Positions 36,184-43,443 of a stretch of 64,000 bases of DNA are shown piece by piece (the stretch's first letter is position 1; each line of letters begins with the position of its first letter). The stretch covers positions 1-64,000 of the forward strand of contig NZ_QIRF01000016.1 of assembly GCF_003332825.1 (NCBI RefSeq), in the 5' to 3' direction. The translations under genes were made by a program, and so were the position numbers. The DNA is from Dyella sp. C9 (GTDB lineage Bacteria; Pseudomonadota; Gammaproteobacteria; Xanthomonadales; Rhodanobacteraceae). Below the pieces are notes generated by a model. That model made no database searches. It was not told where the DNA came from and was given only the letters and a program-made list of their open reading frames with translations.

Positions 36184-36260
36184 TGCGGGGTGGAGCAGTC
36201 TGGCAGCTCGTCGGGCTCATAACCCGAAGGTCGCAGGTTCGAATCCTGCCCCCGCTACCA
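36184..36260 (+). tRNA. metY: Initiator tRNA-fMet (anticodon CAT)
   Basis: A 77-nucleotide tRNA with encoded CCA. The anticodon loop is CTCATAA. Initiator hallmarks are all present: three consecutive G-C pairs at the bottom of the anticodon stem (GGG/CCC), an A11:U24 pair in the D stem, and no Watson-Crick pair at 1:72. The mismatch is U1:U72, whereas E. coli has C1:A72. It sits before rimP-nusA-infB exactly like E. coli metY. Confidence 0.96.
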
Positions 36261-36281
36261 GATCTTTCTTAGAAGAACAAG

Positions 36282-36305
36282 AAAGCCTCCTCGTGAGGCT
36301 TTTTT
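36282..36305 (+). terminator. Intrinsic terminator after tRNA-fMet
   Basis: AAAGCCTC (36282-36289), loop CTCGT and GAGGCTTT (36295-36302) form a stem followed by T residues, a standard tRNA transcript terminator. Confidence 0.88.
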
Positions 36306-36410
36306 GTTGGGCGCACGGAAGCGTCGCACTTGTGTCACAGGCTGCTTTGATGCTGGCCGTGCGGTGCCCCGGAAAGGTCTGGATGGGTCGGGACATCGGC
36401 GAGATAAGGG

Positions 36411-36435
36411 AATGGGCCGCTTGAGCCCATTTTTT
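36411..36435 (+). promoter_or_regulatory. rimP leader attenuator hairpin
   Basis: AATGGGC (36411-36417), loop CGCTTGA and GCCCATT (36425-36431) form a stem ending in a T run, 31 bases before the rimP ATG. A similar terminator-like element in front of rimP-nusA-infB is known in gammaproteobacteria as the rimP leader. It could make read-through depend on NusA or other factors. The stretch 36306-36410 between the two hairpins shows nothing else I can name. Confidence 0.65.
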
Positions 36436-36466
36436 GTTTCTGGCGACAGGTAACGGTAGACGAATC

Positions 36467-36985
36467 ATGGACACGCAGGCACTCGCTCAACGTTTCACCG
36501 AGGTTCTGGCCGATTTGGGGCTGGAATGCATCGGTGTGGAGTTCTCCCCGTCGCAGGGGCAGAGTACCCTGCGGGTCTATCTGGACGCCGAGGGCCGTGA
36601 AGTCGGCCTGGACGATTGCGAAGGCGCCAGTCGCGAGCTGTCGGCGCTGTTGGACGTGGAAGATCCGATTCCGGGGCATTACGTTCTGGAGGTTTCCTCG
36701 CCCGGCATCGACCGCCCACTGTTCACTGCGGCGCAGTTTGCCAAGGTGGCCGGTACGGAAGTGAAGGTCCTGCTGAAGGCCCCGCTGGAAGGCCGTCGTC
36801 GCTTGCGCGGCAAGGTAGTGTCGGTCGATGGCGAGCGGATTTCGCTGGAAGCCGAGGGGAAGACCTTCGAGTTTGACCACGATGCGGTGGAAAGCGCGCG
36901 CGTGGTGCCCGACTGGGTGGCGCTCGGTTACGTGCCGCAGCCCAAGCCGGGCAAGGCGCCGGGCAAGAAGGCCTCGAAGAAGTAA
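36467..36985 (+). CDS. rimP: Ribosome maturation factor RimP
   Basis: A 172-residue protein needed for 30S subunit assembly. Family landmarks are the LECIGVEF strand and the YVLEVSSPGIDRPL motif. ATG 36467 is chosen because the frame before it is non-conserved. A Lys-rich C terminus (GKAPGKKASKK) may contact RNA. It heads the rimP-nusA-infB-rbfA-truB-rpsO-pnp series. Confidence 0.95.
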   Translation: MDTQALAQRFTEVLADLGLECIGVEFSPSQGQSTLRVYLDAEGREVGLDDCEGASRELSALLDVEDPIPGHYVLEVSSPGIDRPLFTAAQFAKVAGTEVKVLLKAPLEGRRRLRGKVVSVDGERISLEAEGKTFEFDHDAVESARVVPDWVALGYVPQPKPGKAPGKKASKK

Positions 36986-37033
36986 ATCAATCGAAACCGA
37001 TCGGGCGCCGGTGGCGTCTACGGAGTTGCTGCA

Positions 37034-38539
37034 ATGAGCAAAGAACTTTTGCTGGTGGTTGACGCGGTTGCCAACGAAAAGGGCGTGCCGCGCGAAGTGA
37101 TTTTCCAGGCGATGGAAGCGGCGCTCGCGTCCGCGGCCAAGAAGCGCTATCCGGATGAGGATCCGGATATCCGCGTCACCATCGACCGCCACAGCGGTGA
37201 CTACGAGACCTTCCGTCGCTGGGAGATCATCGCGGACGACGGTGAGATGGAGTCGCCGTACCACCAGGTGCGCCTGATGGACGCTGTCGACGAGCGCGAA
37301 GACGCGCAGGTCGGCGAGTTCATCGAGACTCAGATCGAGAACGCCGAATTCGGCCGCATCGCCGCCCAGGCCGCCAAGCAGGTGATCGTGCAGCGCGTGC
37401 GCGAAGCCGAGCGCCAGCAGGTGGTCGATGCGTTCCAGGAGCGCGTGGGCGAGCTGGTCACCGGCATCGTCAAGCGCGTCGAGCGCGGCAACGTCTACCT
37501 AGACCTGGGCAGCAACGCCGAGGCCTTCATCCCGCGCGACAAGACCATTCCGCGCGAGTCGGCCCGCGTGGGCGACCGCGTCCGTGGCTACCTCTACGAA
37601 GTTCGTTCCGAAGCCCGTGGCCCGCAGCTGTTCGTGTCGCGCGCCGCCCCGGAATTCATGATCGAGCTGTTCAAGCTGGAAGTGCCGGAAGTGGGCCAGG
37701 GCCTGGTCGAGATCAAGGGCTGCGCCCGCGATCCGGGCGACCGCGCCAAGATCGCCGTGGTCGCGCACGACACCCGCACCGATCCCATCGGCGCGTGCAT
37801 CGGCATGCGCGGTTCGCGTGTGCAGGCGGTGTCCAACGAGCTCAACGGTGAACGCGTCGACATCATCCTGTGGCACGAGAACCAGGCCCAGTACGTCATC
37901 AACGCGATGGCGCCGGCCGAAGTGCAGTCCATCATCATGGACGAGGAAAAGCACTCCATGGACATCGCCGTGGCCGAGGACAAGCTGTCCCAGGCCATCG
38001 GTCGCGGTGGCCAGAACGTGCGCCTCGCCAGCAAGCTCACTGGCTGGCAGCTCAATGTGATGACGCAGGACCAGGTCGCCGCCAAGAGCGAGGCCGAGCA
38101 GGAAGCTGCACGCCAGCTGTTCATGGACAAGCTGGAAGTGGACCAGGAGATCGCCAACATCCTCGTGCAGGAAGGCTTCTCCAGCGTCGAGGAAATCGCC
38201 TACGTGCCCAGCGCCGAGCTGCTGGCTGTCGAAGGCTTTGACGAAGACATCGTCGAGGAGCTGCGCGCCCGTGCCCGTGATGCGCTGCTCACTGAGGCGC
38301 TGGCAGTGGAAGAGGGCATCGACGAGCATCAGCCGTCGGAAGAGCTGCTGCACCTGTCAGGCATGGATGAAGCCACCGCGTTCGCGTTGGCTTCGCGCGA
38401 GATCGTGACCGTGGACGACCTGGCCGACCTGGCCGTGGACGACCTCATCGATATCGAGGGCATGGACGAGGATCGCGCTGCAGCGCTGATCATGGCGGCG
38501 CGTGCGCCGATGATCGCGCGTCTGGAGAAGGGCGGCTAA
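37034..38539 (+). CDS. nusA: Transcription termination/antitermination factor NusA
   Basis: A 501-residue NusA. Domain order: N-terminal RNA polymerase-binding domain (1-130), S1 domain (GELVTGIVKRVERGNVYLDLG region, 135-200), two KH domains including GMRGSRVQAVSNEL and GRGGQNVRLASKL, and two C-terminal acidic repeats (about 360-425 and 435-501) as in other gammaproteobacteria. It controls pausing, termination and antitermination, and may feed back on its own leader. Confidence 0.97.
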   Translation: MSKELLLVVDAVANEKGVPREVIFQAMEAALASAAKKRYPDEDPDIRVTIDRHSGDYETFRRWEIIADDGEMESPYHQVRLMDAVDEREDAQVGEFIETQIENAEFGRIAAQAAKQVIVQRVREAERQQVVDAFQERVGELVTGIVKRVERGNVYLDLGSNAEAFIPRDKTIPRESARVGDRVRGYLYEVRSEARGPQLFVSRAAPEFMIELFKLEVPEVGQGLVEIKGCARDPGDRAKIAVVAHDTRTDPIGACIGMRGSRVQAVSNELNGERVDIILWHENQAQYVINAMAPAEVQSIIMDEEKHSMDIAVAEDKLSQAIGRGGQNVRLASKLTGWQLNVMTQDQVAAKSEAEQEAARQLFMDKLEVDQEIANILVQEGFSSVEEIAYVPSAELLAVEGFDEDIVEELRARARDALLTEALAVEEGIDEHQPSEELLHLSGMDEATAFALASREIVTVDDLADLAVDDLIDIEGMDEDRAAALIMAARAPMIARLEKGG

Positions 38540-38668
38540 CCGCGGGCGGTAGCGCCCCGGAGGGGCGCGCCGAGGAGGGCCTGCAACGGCCTTCCACCAG
38601 GGATGGGGGTGGCCGTGCAGGCAAGGCCGCACGGACGATAAGCGCGGGAACGGCGGAGAAAGAACACG

Positions 38669-41467
38669 ATGTCCGGTGAAACGATCAAACAACTGGCCCA
38701 GAGCATGAAGGTGCCCGTCGACAGGCTGCTGACGCAGCTGAGTCAGGCAGGCATGTCCTTCTCGGATCCTGAGCAGATCATCAGCAGCACTGAAAAGATG
38801 TAGCTGCTTGGCTTTCTGCGCCGTAGCCACGGCAAGGAAGCGTCGAGCGAAGGCGAGGGCGAATCCCCACGCCAGATCACGCTCAAGCGCAGCACGCGCG
38901 GCGAGCTGAAGCTGTCGACGCCGGGCGCCCGTGGCGCCGCCGGTGGTGCCAAGACGGTGAACGTCGAGGTGCGCGCCAAGCGAACCTACGTCAAGCGCAG
39001 CGTCATCGCCGAAGAGGCCGGTGGCGATGCCGAGCGCGAAGACGCCGCGCGCAAGCTGCAGGAGTCGCAGCAGCAGCGCGAGCATGAAGAAAACGAGCGT
39101 ATCGAGGCCGATCGCCGCCGCCAGGAAGAAGTCCGGCAGCGCGAGGAAGAGGCCGCGAAGCGCGAGGCCGAGGAAGCTCAGCGCCGCCAGCAGGCGGAGG
39201 CCGAGGCCGCGGCACGCGCCAAGGAACAGCAGGAGCGCGAGGCTGCCGCACAGGCCGCTGCGCCGGCTCCTGCCCCGGCCGAGCCGACCAGTGCCGAGCC
39301 GGTCGAGAAGGCCGCGGCGGCACCCGAGCCGGTGGTGCAGAAGATCGACCACAGCTCGCTCGGCATGATCGTGCCGCGCATCCATGAACCGCGTCGCCGC
39401 GAGAAGAAGGTGGTGGCTGCGCCCGCACCGGCTCCTGCGCCAGCCCCCGCCCCCGCGCCAGCCGCTGCCGCGACGGGCACGGGCACGGGTGACAATCGAG
39501 GCAAGGCTCGCCACGGTCGCGATCGTGAAGACGTCGTGGGCGGCAAGCGTTTTGCCGGTGGCGAACTGCATCTCAGTGATGCCGATCGCGCCCGTCGCTC
39601 CAACAAGCGCGGCAAGCCTGGCAAGGGCCCAAGTCGCGACGTGCCGCGTGCCGGTGCGCCGGCAGCCGGCGGTGCCCACGGTTTCTCCCGTCCCACCGCG
39701 CCGGTCGTGCGCGAAGTGGTGGTGGGTGACAACAACGTGGTCGCCGACCTCGCCAACAAGATGGCGGTCAAGGGTTCGGAAGTGGTCAAGGCCCTGTTCA
39801 AGATGGGCGTGATGGCCACCATCAACCAGACCATCGACCACGACACCGCGGTGCTGGTGGTCGAGGAGCTCGGCCACAAGGCCGTGGCCGTCAGCGAGAA
39901 CAACGCCGAGGCCGCGCTGGCTGCCCACACGCAGAGCGCTGAGCTGGAGGGCGAGAAGAAGCCGCGTCCGCCGGTGGTCACCATCATGGGCCACGTCGAT
40001 CACGGCAAGACCTCAACGCTCGACTACATCCGCCGCACCAAGGTCGCGTCGGGTGAAGCGGGTGGCATCACCCAGCACATCGGTGCGTATCACGTGGAAA
40101 CGCCCAAGGGCGTCATCACGTTCCTGGATACCCCGGGCCACGCGGCATTCACTTCGATGCGTGCACGTGGCGCCCAATCCACGGATATCGTGGTGCTGGT
40201 GGTCGCAGCTGACGACGGCGTCATGCCGCAGACAGCCGAAGCCGTGAAGCATGCGCGCGCCGCCAAGGTGCCGCTGATCGTGGCGCTCAACAAGATGGAT
40301 AAGGCCGACGCCAATCCGGACCACGTCAAGCAGGGCCTCGGCAACCTGGAAGTGATTCCGGAAGAGTGGGGTGGCGACACGCCGTTCGTGCCGATCTCGG
40401 CCAAGACCGGTATGGGCATCGACGATCTGCTCGACGCCATCCTGGTCCAGGCCGAAGTGATGGAGCTGAAGGCGGTCGAAGACGGCCCGGCGTCCGGCGT
40501 GGTGATCGAGTCCAGCCTGGACCGCGGTCGCGGCCCGGTGGCGACGGTGCTGGTGCAGCAGGGCACGCTCAAGCGCGGCGACTTCGTGGTGTGTGGCATC
40601 GAATACGGCCGCATGCGCGCACTGATCGACGAGAACGGCAAGACCGTGCAGGAAGCCGGCCCGTCGATTCCGGTGCAGGTGCTGGGTCTGTCCGGCGTGC
40701 CGGAGTCGGGCGACGACTTCGTGGTGGTGGCCGATGAGCGCCTCGCCCGTGAAGTGGCCGCCGAACGCCAGCTCAAGCGCCGCGAGACGCGCATGGTCAG
40801 CAAGGCCAACCGCCTTGAGGACATCATGGCCCAGATGGCCCAGGGTGCCGAGCAGCAGACGCTCAACATCCTGGTCAAGGCCGACGTGCAGGGTTCGGTG
40901 CAGGCGCTGCGTGAGTCGCTCAGCGCGATCGGCAACGAGAACGTGAAGGTCAACGTGATCGCAGCCGGCGTCGGCGGCATCACCGAGTCCGACGCCACCC
41001 TGGCTGCCGCCTCCAAGGCGCTGGTCATCGGCTTCAACGTCCGTGCCGACGCCTCGGCGCGCAAGGTGATCGATACCTCGGGCCTCGACGTCCGCTACTT
41101 CTCGATCATCTACGACGTGATCGACCAGGTGAAGCAGGCCGCTTCGGGTCTGCTGGGCAAGGAAGTGCGCGAAGAGATCATCGGTATCGCCCAGGTGCGC
41201 GAAGTGTTCCGCAGCTCCAAGTTCGGCGCGGTGGCCGGTTGCATGGTCATCGAAGGTACGGTCAAGCGCAGCAAGCCGATCCGCGTGCTGCGTGACAACA
41301 CCGTGGTCTTCCAGGGCGAACTGGAATCGCTGCGTCGCTTCAAGGACCTGGTCGACGAAGTGCGCAACGGCATGGAATGCGGTATCGCCGTGAAGCAGTA
41401 CAACGACGTCAAGGTCGGTGACCAGATCGAGTGCTTCGAGCGTATCGAGGTGGCCCGCACGCTGTAA
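38669..41467 (+). CDS. infB: Translation initiation factor IF-2, interrupted by an in-frame amber codon
   Basis: The homologous frame starts at ATG 38669 with the IF2-N domain (MSGETIKQLAQSMKVPVDRL), then meets TAG at 38801-38803, codon 45, where relatives have Lys in the EKxKLLGFLRR segment. Reading resumes in the same frame at once, with an IF2-associated region, a long charged Ala/Glu/Arg/Pro linker, the GTPase domain (GHVDHGKT, DTPGHAAF, NKMD) and the C-terminal fMet-tRNA-binding domain, to a stop at 41465-41467. Without suppression the largest product would begin near GTG 38957 (836 residues). E. coli also makes short IF2 from internal GTG starts, so a shortened protein could work. A base error (AAG to TAG) is the simplest explanation for an essential gene. 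Hairpins such as GCGCCCC/GGGGCGC (38552-38568) lie in the gap before it. Confidence 0.9.
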
Positions 41468-41469
41468 CC

Positions 41470-41606
41470 GCGGGACGAGGGGTGAGTAGCGAGGGCGCGA
41501 AAACCCCATGTCCGGCAAGCCTCCGAAGCCCGGGCAGTCCTGCCCGGGCTTTGCGTTTTTTCCGTAAACTGCGGCGTTGGCGCCCTCGCTACTCGCCCCT
41601 CGCCCC
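41470..41606 (+). repeat. 26-base inverted repeat around a terminator, infB-rbfA gap
   Basis: The arm beginning GGGACGAGGGGTGAGTAG (from about 41473) and the arm ending CTACTCGCCCCTCGCCCC (to about 41606) pair at 24 of 26 positions, with about 80 bases between that hold a perfect intrinsic terminator. Such long inverted repeats resemble the GC-rich intergenic elements scattered through Xanthomonadales genomes. Confidence 0.7.
41526..41561 (+). terminator. Intrinsic terminator between infB and rbfA
   Basis: AAGCCCGGGCA (41526-41536), loop GTCC and TGCCCGGGCTT (41541-41551) form a perfect 11-bp stem followed by TGCGTTTTTT. It should stop most infB transcripts, so rbfA-truB needs its own promoter or read-through; GTAAACT at 41564 is a weak -10 candidate. 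Confidence 0.85.
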
Positions 41607-41628
41607 TGTGGCGTCCAAGGAGGCTTTC

Positions 41629-42012
41629 ATGCCCTCACGCGATTTCAAGCGAACCGATCGGGTCGGCGCCGAGCTGCGCCGCGAACTGGGTCTGCTGGTC
41701 CATGCCGCCGTGCGCGACCACGGCCTGCCGTCGGTCAGCGTCTCCGACGTGGAAGTGACCCGCGACCTCGACTTCGCCACCGTCTGGGTGACCGCGCTGC
41801 TGTCCGAGCAGTCCAAGGAGGCGGTGAAGGCGCTCAACGAGCTGGCCGGCGAATTCCGCCGCACGCTGTCGCGCAGCATGCGCCTGCGCCGCGTGCCGGA
41901 GCTGCGCTTCAAGTACGACGACTCGGTCGACAAGGGCGAGCGCATTGAAACCCTGTTGCGCCAGGACGGCGCCCGTACCGTGGCGCCGGACGAGGAAAGC
42001 ACCGAAGACTGA
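41629..42012 (+). CDS. rbfA: 30S ribosome-binding factor RbfA
   Basis: A 127-residue KH-like protein that helps late 30S maturation and cold adaptation. The SVSDVEVTRDLDFATVWVT strand and the RRVPELRFKYDDSVDKGERI motif (quoted in part) are conserved. ATG 41629 has a strong AGGAGG site. Its stop shares one base with the truB start. Confidence 0.96.
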   Translation: MPSRDFKRTDRVGAELRRELGLLVHAAVRDHGLPSVSVSDVEVTRDLDFATVWVTALLSEQSKEAVKALNELAGEFRRTLSRSMRLRRVPELRFKYDDSVDKGERIETLLRQDGARTVAPDEESTED

Positions 42013-42950
42013 TGAAGCGGCGGATACGTTTTCGCGATCTCCACGGCATCGTGCTGCTGGACAAGCCGCTGGGCCTGAGTTCAAACCAGGCCCTGCAGGT
42101 GGTGCGCAAGGGTATTTTCCGGGCGGAGAAGGGTGGCCATACCGGCGCGCTGGACCCGCTTGCCAGTGGACTGCTGCCGCTGTGTTTCGGCGAGGCCACC
42201 AAGATCGCCGGCATGTTGCTGGGCTCACGCAAGGCCTACCTGGCCGAATGTCGGCTGGGCGCCACCACCTCCACGGCCGACCTCGAGGGCGAGATCGTGC
42301 AGGAGCGGCCGGTGCCGCCCCTGACCGACGAGGCCATCGAGCAGTCGCTGGCCAAGCTGCGTGGCCGCATCACCCAGGTACCCCCTGCCTATTCGGCGAT
42401 CAAGAGGGATGGCGAGCCGCTCTACGTGAAGGCCCGTCGCGGTGAGGCCGTGGACGTGCCGGCCCGCGAGGTGGAGGTCTACCGGCTGGACGTACTCTCC
42501 CGTACCGCGGAGAGCCTCACCCTCTACGTGGAATGCGGCTCGGGCACCTATGTGCGCAGCCTGGCCGTGGATCTGGGCGAGGACCTGGGGTGCGGCGCCC
42601 ATCTGACGGCCTTGCGCCGGCTATGGGTGGAGCCGTTCATGGCGCCGGCCATGGTCACTGTTGAGCAGTTGCAGGCGGCCGCCGCGCAGGGCGACGAAGC
42701 CTTGCTGGCGCTGCTGCTGCCGGTCTCGGCCGGTCTGGCCGGTCTGCCCGAGCTGCGTCTGGACGCGACGCGCAGCCTGGCTGTCTCACAAGGGCAACAG
42801 ATTCCGCTGGATCCGTCGATGGCGGGGCGACTGGCCGTGTTTGGCGAGGACGGCCGCCTGTTGGCCCTGGGCGAAGCGGCGGGCGGGCGGTTGTCCATCG
42901 TCCGGGGCTTCAACCTGCCGCCGGCTGCCCCACGCGACCGCCCCGCATGA
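42012..42950 (+). CDS. truB: tRNA pseudouridine(55) synthase TruB
   Basis: A 312-residue pseudouridine synthase that modifies U55 in the T loop of tRNA. The catalytic Asp48 lies in GGHTGALDPLASG, and the PPAYSAIKRDGEPLY motif and a C-terminal PUA-like domain follow. It overlaps rbfA by one base (TGATG). Confidence 0.96.
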   Translation: MKRRIRFRDLHGIVLLDKPLGLSSNQALQVVRKGIFRAEKGGHTGALDPLASGLLPLCFGEATKIAGMLLGSRKAYLAECRLGATTSTADLEGEIVQERPVPPLTDEAIEQSLAKLRGRITQVPPAYSAIKRDGEPLYVKARRGEAVDVPAREVEVYRLDVLSRTAESLTLYVECGSGTYVRSLAVDLGEDLGCGAHLTALRRLWVEPFMAPAMVTVEQLQAAAAQGDEALLALLLPVSAGLAGLPELRLDATRSLAVSQGQQIPLDPSMAGRLAVFGEDGRLLALGEAAGGRLSIVRGFNLPPAAPRDRPA

Positions 42951-42955
42951 CGGTC

Positions 42956-42985
42956 TTGTTGTCTTTGGGCTCCGCTAGTTACAAT
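42956..42985 (+). promoter_or_regulatory. Candidate rpsO promoter
   Basis: TTGTTG (42956-42961), an 18-base spacer and TACAAT (42980-42985) precede a leader of about 100 bases that contains a large hairpin before rpsO. Confidence 0.6.
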
Positions 42986-43018
42986 ACGGAGCTTGTTCGA
43001 AACTTTTCATTCATCAAG

Positions 43019-43076
43019 GCGAAGCTTGCGCAACGTCATCCAAGTGATGTTGCGCAAGCTTCGCACCCGTTTTTTT
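43019..43076 (+). promoter_or_regulatory. Large terminator-like hairpin in the rpsO leader
   Basis: Two 20-base arms (43019-43038 and 43045-43064) pair at every position with one G-U pair, loop TCCAAG, and are followed after five bases by a T7 run (43070-43076). The rpsO ribosome binding site AGGAAG begins right after the T run. It could act as an attenuator, as an RNase III site or as a structure for S15 feedback. Confidence 0.75.
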
Positions 43077-43090
43077 AGGAAGAGATACCC

Positions 43091-43360
43091 ATGTCCCTTA
43101 CCGCAGAACAGACCGGCAAGATCATCGCTGACTTCGGCCGCGTGGCGAACGACACCGGTTCGCCGGAAGTCCAGGTCGCCCTGCTGTCGGCCCGCATCGA
43201 CCACCTGACCGACCATTTCAAGGCCCACAAGCAGGACCACCACTCGCGCCGCGGCCTGCTCAAGCTGGTCAACCAGCGCAAGCGCCTGCTGGCGTACCTG
43301 AAGGATCGTGACCTGGCTCGTTACCAGAGCCTCATCGAGCGCCTCGGCCTCCGTCGCTAA
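43091..43360 (+). CDS. rpsO: 30S ribosomal protein S15
   Basis: An 89-residue S15, the usual length, with the DTGSPEVQVALLSARI and HSRRGLLKLVNQRKRLL regions that bind 16S rRNA (quoted in part). ATG 43091. In E. coli S15 represses its own mRNA; the leader structure here differs from the E. coli one and might serve the same end. Confidence 0.98.
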   Translation: MSLTAEQTGKIIADFGRVANDTGSPEVQVALLSARIDHLTDHFKAHKQDHHSRRGLLKLVNQRKRLLAYLKDRDLARYQSLIERLGLRR

Positions 43361-43369
43361 TTCCATGGT

Positions 43370-43421
43370 TTTGCGCTCATTCGTGAGCGCAAAGATCAAA
43401 ATGCGGTCATCCCTGGCCGCA
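43370..43421 (+). repeat. Double-hairpin intergenic repeat, copy 1
   Basis: Hairpin A is TTTGCGCTCA (43370-43379), loop TTCG, TGAGCGCAAA (43384-43393). After GATCAAAA comes hairpin B, TGCGGTCA (43402-43409), loop TCCC, TGGCCGCA (43414-43421). The same two-hairpin layout with matching spacer occurs twice in tandem between sucB and sucA (60107-60220). Here it sits in the rpsO-pnp gap, where E. coli has an RNase III processing hairpin. Confidence 0.85.
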
Positions 43422-43443
43422 CTCCAAAATTCAGGAAAAGACA

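Noticed and set aside
36384..36466. rimP start at TTG 36434
   Set aside because: It falls inside the T run of the leader hairpin; ATG 36467 matches the family N terminus.
38669..41467. Frameshift as the cause of the infB break
   Set aside because: The frame is the same before and after the TAG and family resemblance resumes at the next codon, so a single substitution explains it and no slippery site is needed.
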